The notes under the pieces: model-generated
What the model saw: only the letters and a program-made list of their open reading frames with translations
The model's database searches: none
What the model was told of the DNA's origin: nothing
Position numbers and translations under genes: made by a program
Source of the DNA: Eustoma russellianum
Lineage: Eukaryota; Streptophyta; Magnoliopsida; Gentianales; Gentianaceae
DNA length: 64,000 nt
Direction: 5' to 3'
NCBI GenBank assembly: GCA_036186865.1
Contig: AP025043.1
Span: forward strand, 30,761,996-30,825,995
Shown: piece by piece, positions 58,649 to 64,000 of the stretch
Numbering within the stretch: position 1 is the first letter of the stretch
Layout of the letters: every line of letters starts with the position of its first letter

Positions 58649-58830
58649 CTCCCCCTTTTGATGATTTTCAAAATAATTTATGCACATGATTTAAATGCTA
58701 TCTCTCCCCCTTGAAACATGCACAAATTTGAAATTTGAATTTCGAATTTCAAATCCGGCTCCCCCTTGATTTGTGCAATTAATATCAATTAGTCTCTCTC
58801 TCCCCCTTAAATCATGCTTTTCTCTCCCTC
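58649..58830 (-). other. Polypurine tracts of the minus-strand SIRE copy
   Basis: CTCCCCC (GGGGGAG on the element strand) at about 58649-58660, 58694-58700, 58760-58767 and 58800-58807, then a weaker CTCCCTC near 58825. This is the same multi-tract layout as 11426-11623. Confidence 0.8.
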
Positions 58831-58894
58831 TTTATTTTGGAAAGTAAATCAAAAGATTCCTGTCAAAAAGGAAAGTAAATCAAATCACGTCAAA

Positions 58895-61800
58895 TCAAAT
58901 CATATCAACAGGAATCATGCCTAATTTAGAACGAAGAGATTCATACGTGGCTTGATTTAAGGCTTTTGTAAAGATATCCGCTACTTGTCCTTCTGTGCGT
59001 ACATGATCTATGACAATATTACCATTGTTTACGTGATCACGAAGAAAGTGATAGCGTACTTCTATATGCTTAGCCTTAGAATGTAACACAGGATTCTTAG
59101 ACAACTTTATGGCACTCATACTATCACAATATATAGGAATTTTATTTACGGTAATTCCAAAGTCCGAAAGTTGTTGTTTTATCCACAACAACTGTGTGCA
59201 ACAAAGACTAAGTGCCATGTACTCAGCCTCAGTAGTGGACAAAGCAACACTTGCTTGCTTTTTGGAAAACCATGAAATAAGTGAATTTCCTATAAATTGG
59301 CAAGTTCCGCTCGTACTTTTTCTATCTATTTTGCAGCCACCATAATCTGCATCAGTGTAAGCATGTAAGTCAAATGTAGAATCCTTGTCATACCAAATTT
59401 CTAAGGTGGGCGTGTGCTTAATATATCAGAATATTCTTTTTACCGCATTGAAGTGAGACACCTTAGGTTGACTTTGAAAACGTGCACACATGCATACACT
59501 AAACATGATATCAGGCCTACTAGCAGTCAAATATAGCAAAGAACCTATCATAGATCGATATAATCCATTATCAACGTCTTTACCATGTTCGTCTTTGTCC
59601 AATTTAGTAGTGACACTCATAGGGGTGGGGGATGGTTTCAAATTTTCAAAATTAAACTTTTTAATCATGTCATTAACATATTTTGCTTGGCTTATATGAA
59701 TCCCTTTACTCGTTTGCTTAATCTGCAAGCTAAGAAAATAATTAAGTTCACCAACCATAGATATTTCAAATTCAGATTTCATGCAATTTTCAAAATCTTT
59801 AAGTCTATGTGAGGTAGAACCGAAAATAATGTCATCAACATAGATTTGGATAATAAGTAAATCCGATTTTTCTTGTTTCAAAAATAGTGTACTATCTATA
59901 GTACCACGTTTAAAATCATTTTCTAAAAGGAAAGTAGCGAAACGATCATACCATGCTCTCGGTGCTTGCTTTAACCCATATAGTGCCTTCTTTAGTTTGT
60001 ACACGTGATCGGGATGTTTCAAATCTTCAAAACCGGGTGGTTGCTTCACGTATACTTCTTCGTGTAGAAATCCGTTTAGAAATGCACTTTTCATGTCCAT
60101 TTGATATAACTTGAAGTCTTTCATGCAAGCAATAGCAAGTAATAGTCGTATAGCTTCTAATCGTGCTACGGGAGCAAATGTTTCATCGTAGTCAATTCCT
60201 TCCTCTTGATTATATCCTTGTGCTACAAATCTCGCTTTATTTCTAACAATCTTTCCTTCTTCATTCATTTTATTCCTAAACACCCACTTTGTGCCTATTA
60301 TAGTCTTATCTTGTGATCGTGGCACTAAATCCCATACATCGTTTCTAACGAATTGATTAAGTTCATCATGCATAGCATCAATCCAAGAAGAATCACTCAA
60401 AACATCATGCACATTTTTGGGTTCAATTTCAGAAATCATATCATGAAATTCATTTATTTCGTCCGATGTAATTCTTCTACGTGGTCATACACCGTGAGTG
60501 AGGTCGCCTATGATGAGATCATGTGGGTGATCTCTATGCCATCTTGGTTGATTATTTTCTATGTTATCATGCATTTCTATGTGATCATGCATTTCTAGTG
60601 TTTCATTCATATCATGCATATCAAAAGAATCATCATCTTCATTCAACACGGGTTTCAATTCAAAGTCATCTTCATATTTCTTATCTTTATCAATCTCACC
60701 AAATTCATTGAATTTCACATGAATAGATTCTATGATTTGTCTAGTGAGAGGATCATAACATCTATATGCCTTTGAATTTATAGAATATCCAACAAAAATG
60801 CACTCAATTAATTTGGATTCAAATTTATCTAAATTATCTTTTGTATTCAAGACAAAGCATTTGCATCCAAACACACGAAAATAGTCAATCTTAGGCATGC
60901 GATCATTCAAAATCTCATAAGGCGTCTTGTTTATTTTCTTTCTTATAGATAGGCGATTTACAATATAGCATGCACAATATACGGCTTCCGCCCACAGAAA
61001 TCTAGGCAATTTATTTTCACATAACATAGTTCTAGCGATTTCTTGTATTGTGCGATTCTTTCTTTCTACTACTCCATTTAATTGTGGAGTTCTAGGTGGA
61101 GAAAACTCATGCTTAATTCCTTTTTCTTCGCAAAACGAAATCATCTCTTTGTTTTTAAACTCACCGCCTCTATCGCTTCTTATCTTTTTCACATTTACAC
61201 CGTATTGATTTTCAAGTTGTTTAATCAATTTTGCAATCTCAATGGCGCTATCATCCTTATGTGCAAGAAATAAAGTCCAAGTATAACGAGAAAAGTCATC
61301 AACAATCACGCATGCATAGTGGCGCCCACCAAGGCTTGTAGTGCGACTAGGACCAAACAAATCAATATGCAATAGTTCTAAGATTCTAGTCGTGCTTATT
61401 TGATTTTTAGGCTTAAGTGACTCACGTGTTTGTTTGCCTTTTATGCAAGATTCACATAACTGAAAGTTGTCTAAATCAAGCGTAGGCAATCCCCGTACTA
61501 GGTTCTTTCGTTGAAGTTTTTCTAGTGTGGAAATGCCAATGTGTCCTAAACGTCTATGCCATAAATTCACATTGGGTTCATTTGACATAAAACACTTAAC
61601 TTTAGCGTCTACTACATCATCCATGGAAAGCGTAAAAATATTACCTTCTCGTTTTCCTTTTAAAACGGTTTCTCCATTTTTATTTATTATATTGCAATAA
61701 GGGTGAGTAAAACACACATTGAAACCATTATCAACAAATTGAGAAATGCTAAGAAGATTGTAGGATAAGTTGCTTACCAAAAATACGTTGGAGATTTGGA

Positions 61801-62047
61801 GAGGGTTTGGATTTCCAATCGTACCTTTTCCGATGATCTTGCCTTCGTTGTTGTCTCCAAAGGTCACGGATCCACCTTTTGTGACCTTCTTTAGTTTGGT
61901 GAATAGGCTTGGGTCACCCGTCATGTGTCTCGAGCATCCGCTATCAAGGAACCACTTAATAGATGTATCTTTCGATGTGTGGGCTCCCTGCAATGTGCAA
62001 AGATGATTTAGGTACCCTTTTAACTTTGGGTCCTTTCGAGTTAGTTA
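58895..62047 (-). pseudogene. pol: SIRE pol, minus strand, two stops
   Basis: Frame open from 62047 to 58895 except TGA at 60485-60487 and TGA at 59426-59428, each where the plus copy has Arg. Order: protease 'WFLDSGCSRHMTGD' (about 61945), GAG-pre-integrase H/C region, integrase 'HIDLFGPSRTTS' and 'VVERKNRT', RT 'TKWVFRNKMNE', 'KSAFLNGFL', catalytic 'YVDDIIFGS' (about 59830), RNase H 'YTDADYGG' and 'STTEAEYMAL', and tail to 'SKLGMIPVDMI'. The RT active site missing from the plus copy is present here. Function is lost through the two stops. Its frame is +1 to gag. Confidence 0.93.
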
Positions 62048-62048
62048 A

Positions 62049-63965
62049 TCACCTCTTGGTAAAAGTACCTTTCGGTACCCATACTTGGGTGATCCTTCTC
62101 GGTCTATCAAATGGCAAGAATGAAGGTGCGACATAGTAGACATGTGGTGCATGCACTTTGGGCCTTTGCCCAAGGACTCCTCTATACTCACTAAATGAAG
62201 GACGTTTTTGATATGTCTTTGTATGTGTGTGCGTAGTGCGTGGATGATATGAATTTCGTGTATGCATTGTTCTTTTCTTTTCATATCTATATGGTACAAA
62301 GTTATATTTCACATGATATGAAGAAGAAGTGGGGCGTGATGAGTAAAGGGGCGCCTTATGCGTCATCTTAGACGCCACTTGAGGCTTAGGGGTGTCTACT
62401 TTCTTAGACACCACAAACTTGGTTGGTTTGGTTGATACTTCATTTGTATCAACGTATCCCAAACCCGTTTTGTCGCTGTCATGCTTTTGTGATAATATAA
62501 TGCGATGCAGCATGTTGGACCCCGTATCAAACTATTTCATCATTTTCTCTAAATCGGTATTCCTTGATTTCAAACTTGAAATCTCGGATTTCATTTCATT
62601 ATTTTGAGTGGTCAATGATGAAATCTCTCTCTTTAATGCAGTAATGACACATGATGACTCTTTCTTTGAATCGCTTAATTGAGCGACAAGATTCTCGTTA
62701 GAAGATTCTAACAGTTTCTTGTCTTCAATTAATCGCTTCTTTTCCTTAGCGAGAGTCTTAGTGAATTTATGCAATTCTAGATACTGACTAAAAAGATCAT
62801 CATAAGAAGGTTCAGAGTCAGAGTCAGAATCAGATGATACCTCATTTGATACTTTGGATGCAAAGCATACTTGTGCTGTCTCCTCTTCGGTCTCAGTTTC
62901 AGAATCTGATGAATCACTCCAGGTGGAGGCCTTTAGAGCACGTTTCCTTTGTTTGGGTTCTGAGACGAGTCTATTTTTGTTCTGCTCCTTGTCAGGGTAT
63001 TTAGTAGTTTGCTTTTCTTTATTTGGGCTCACATATGATAAGTGTCCGAGTTTGCCACATTCATAACATTTAACGTCTTTATCGTTTGACTTGTTCTTAT
63101 TTCTCTTAGTCGTAGTACCCTTATTTTTGTTTCTAAATGACCTTCTCATAAATTTTCTTAATCCTTTAGCCAATAGGATTAGGTCATCATTATCTGATTC
63201 GGAATCACTATCATCTACGTGATCGGAGCGAGGGGAGACGTATTCATTTGATTTGAAAGCAATAGCTTTACCTTGTTTAGATGATTCCGATTTCCGTATG
63301 GTGAGTTTATTCTCATAAACTTTAAGTGATCCGATTAGTTCTTCCATCTTTATTGATTTAGTTTCCTTGCTTTCTTCTATTGCGGTCACTTTAGGGTCCC
63401 ATTCAGAAGGAAGGCTTCGTAGGACTTTTTGTACCTTTTCCTGCGTGGTAAAAGCCTTACCAAGAGACTCAAGAGAGTTGTAGATGTTAGTCAAACGAAG
63501 ATCCATATCTACAATAGACTCATTAGGAAATAATTTAAATGACTCAAGTGTGGACATAAGCATGTTAATTTTTGACTCTTTTACTTGACTCGTGCCTTCG
63601 TGTTTCATTTCTAGTATCCTCTATATTTCTTGTGCACTCGAACAGTTTGACACATAACAAGACTCACTTTTACTTAATCCGTTTAAAAGCAATTGCATAG
63701 TCCTAGCATTCATACTAAGTTTCTTTTTATCATCACTCGTATATTCTTGTCTAGTTTTAACAACTTCTGAAGTGACTCCGTCTACGGTGGATACCTTAGA
63801 TGGGACATAAGGACCATCTCCAATGATTGACAAAAGATCTATATCTATAGCCATAAGAAAAAGCTTCATTCTAAGTTTCCACTGAATAAACGACTCACCG
63901 TCAAAAAGTGGAGGCCTTTGACTCGACATACCTTCTTGCTCGGTTTTGAGATTTGTGGTTGCCAT
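62049..63965 (-). pseudogene. gag: SIRE gag, minus strand, two stops
   Basis: ATG at 63965 ('MATTNLKTEQEG') opens one frame to TGA at 62049-62051, broken by TAG at 63621-63623 (Trp in the plus copy) and TAG at 62532-62534 (Gln in the plus copy). It shows the N-terminal gag domain ('FIQWKLRMKLFLMAIDIDL'), an Asp/Ser cluster, a basic run 'RKFMRRSFRNKNKG', and a knuckle 'CYECGKLGHLSYVS' whose last Cys has become Ser. An acidic Ser/Asp segment, a coiled coil (about 62540-62750) and a His-rich tail follow. About 640 codons, long for copia gag, as in SIRE elements. Confidence 0.92.
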
Positions 63966-64000
63966 CTCACTGAATCATTGGATTCCTTGAAGTGAGTGTT

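Larger units (their letters stand above)
55606..64000 (-). mobile_element. SIRE-type copia element, minus strand, cut by window edge
   Basis: Reading right to left: gag starts at 63965, pol ends at 58895, then polypurine tracts and the 3' LTR (55606-58646). The window ends inside the leader. The plus copy has 'aacactcact' between primer-binding site and ATG, and 64000 falls within that same phrase, so the primer-binding site and 5' LTR lie just outside. It is close to the plus-strand SIRE copy but better preserved: only four in-frame stops, no frameshift or deletion noted. Confidence 0.9.

Overview
This window is nuclear DNA from a flowering plant, probably a eudicot. It is almost wholly a stack of nested retrotransposons. 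The evidence is the combination of SIRE/Maximus-type Ty1/copia elements with ~3 kb LTRs, Ty3/gypsy elements with a C-terminal chromodomain (Tekay type), and L1-type LINEs carrying an extra RNase H domain, a set typical of plant genomes. Primer-binding sites beginning TGGTATCAGAG follow three LTRs. No bacterial-style gene, rRNA, tRNA or CRISPR array was seen.

Layout. 1-1315: 3' part of a SIRE-like LTR. 1316-1518: LINE fragment. 1519-3176: minus-strand gypsy LTR. 3177-17691: an old pol-less SIRE relative, split by a complete younger SIRE copy (3408-14672, duplicated target GAAAG). 17692-20232: 3' half of a LINE. 20291-26113: a nearly full-length but broken LINE. 26549-28943: solo gypsy LTR, minus strand (target AGAGA). 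28949-30251 and 31567-32581: the best candidates for host sequence, with two phase-compatible possible exons. 30257-31561: solo copia LTR, plus strand (target GTTTC). 32587-54666: a second solo LTR of that family, minus strand (target ATATT). It is split by gypsy element B (33963-54517, target CTAAA), whose 3' LTR is in turn split by gypsy element A (41496-51836, target TCAAG). 54672-55605: unassigned. 55606-64000: a minus-strand SIRE copy that runs off the right edge just before its primer-binding site.

How the parts work together. Element A is the youngest-looking. Its LTRs are the same length (2709 bp) and nearly identical, and its gag-pol frame is open except for one early stop and two short GT-AG interruptions that look like true introns. 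Element B keeps only a gag remnant, so it would have needed proteins from another element to move. Both SIRE copies have a recognisable gag-pol spoiled by stops; the plus copy has also lost its reverse transcriptase active site. Both LINEs are dead.

Most notable: the two in-frame introns of element A; the precisely datable order of insertions given by target duplications; and the fact that every LTR family here carries its own array of palindromes or hairpins, with a hairpin-plus-GGGTATAAA unit shared by two diverged gypsy LTR families.
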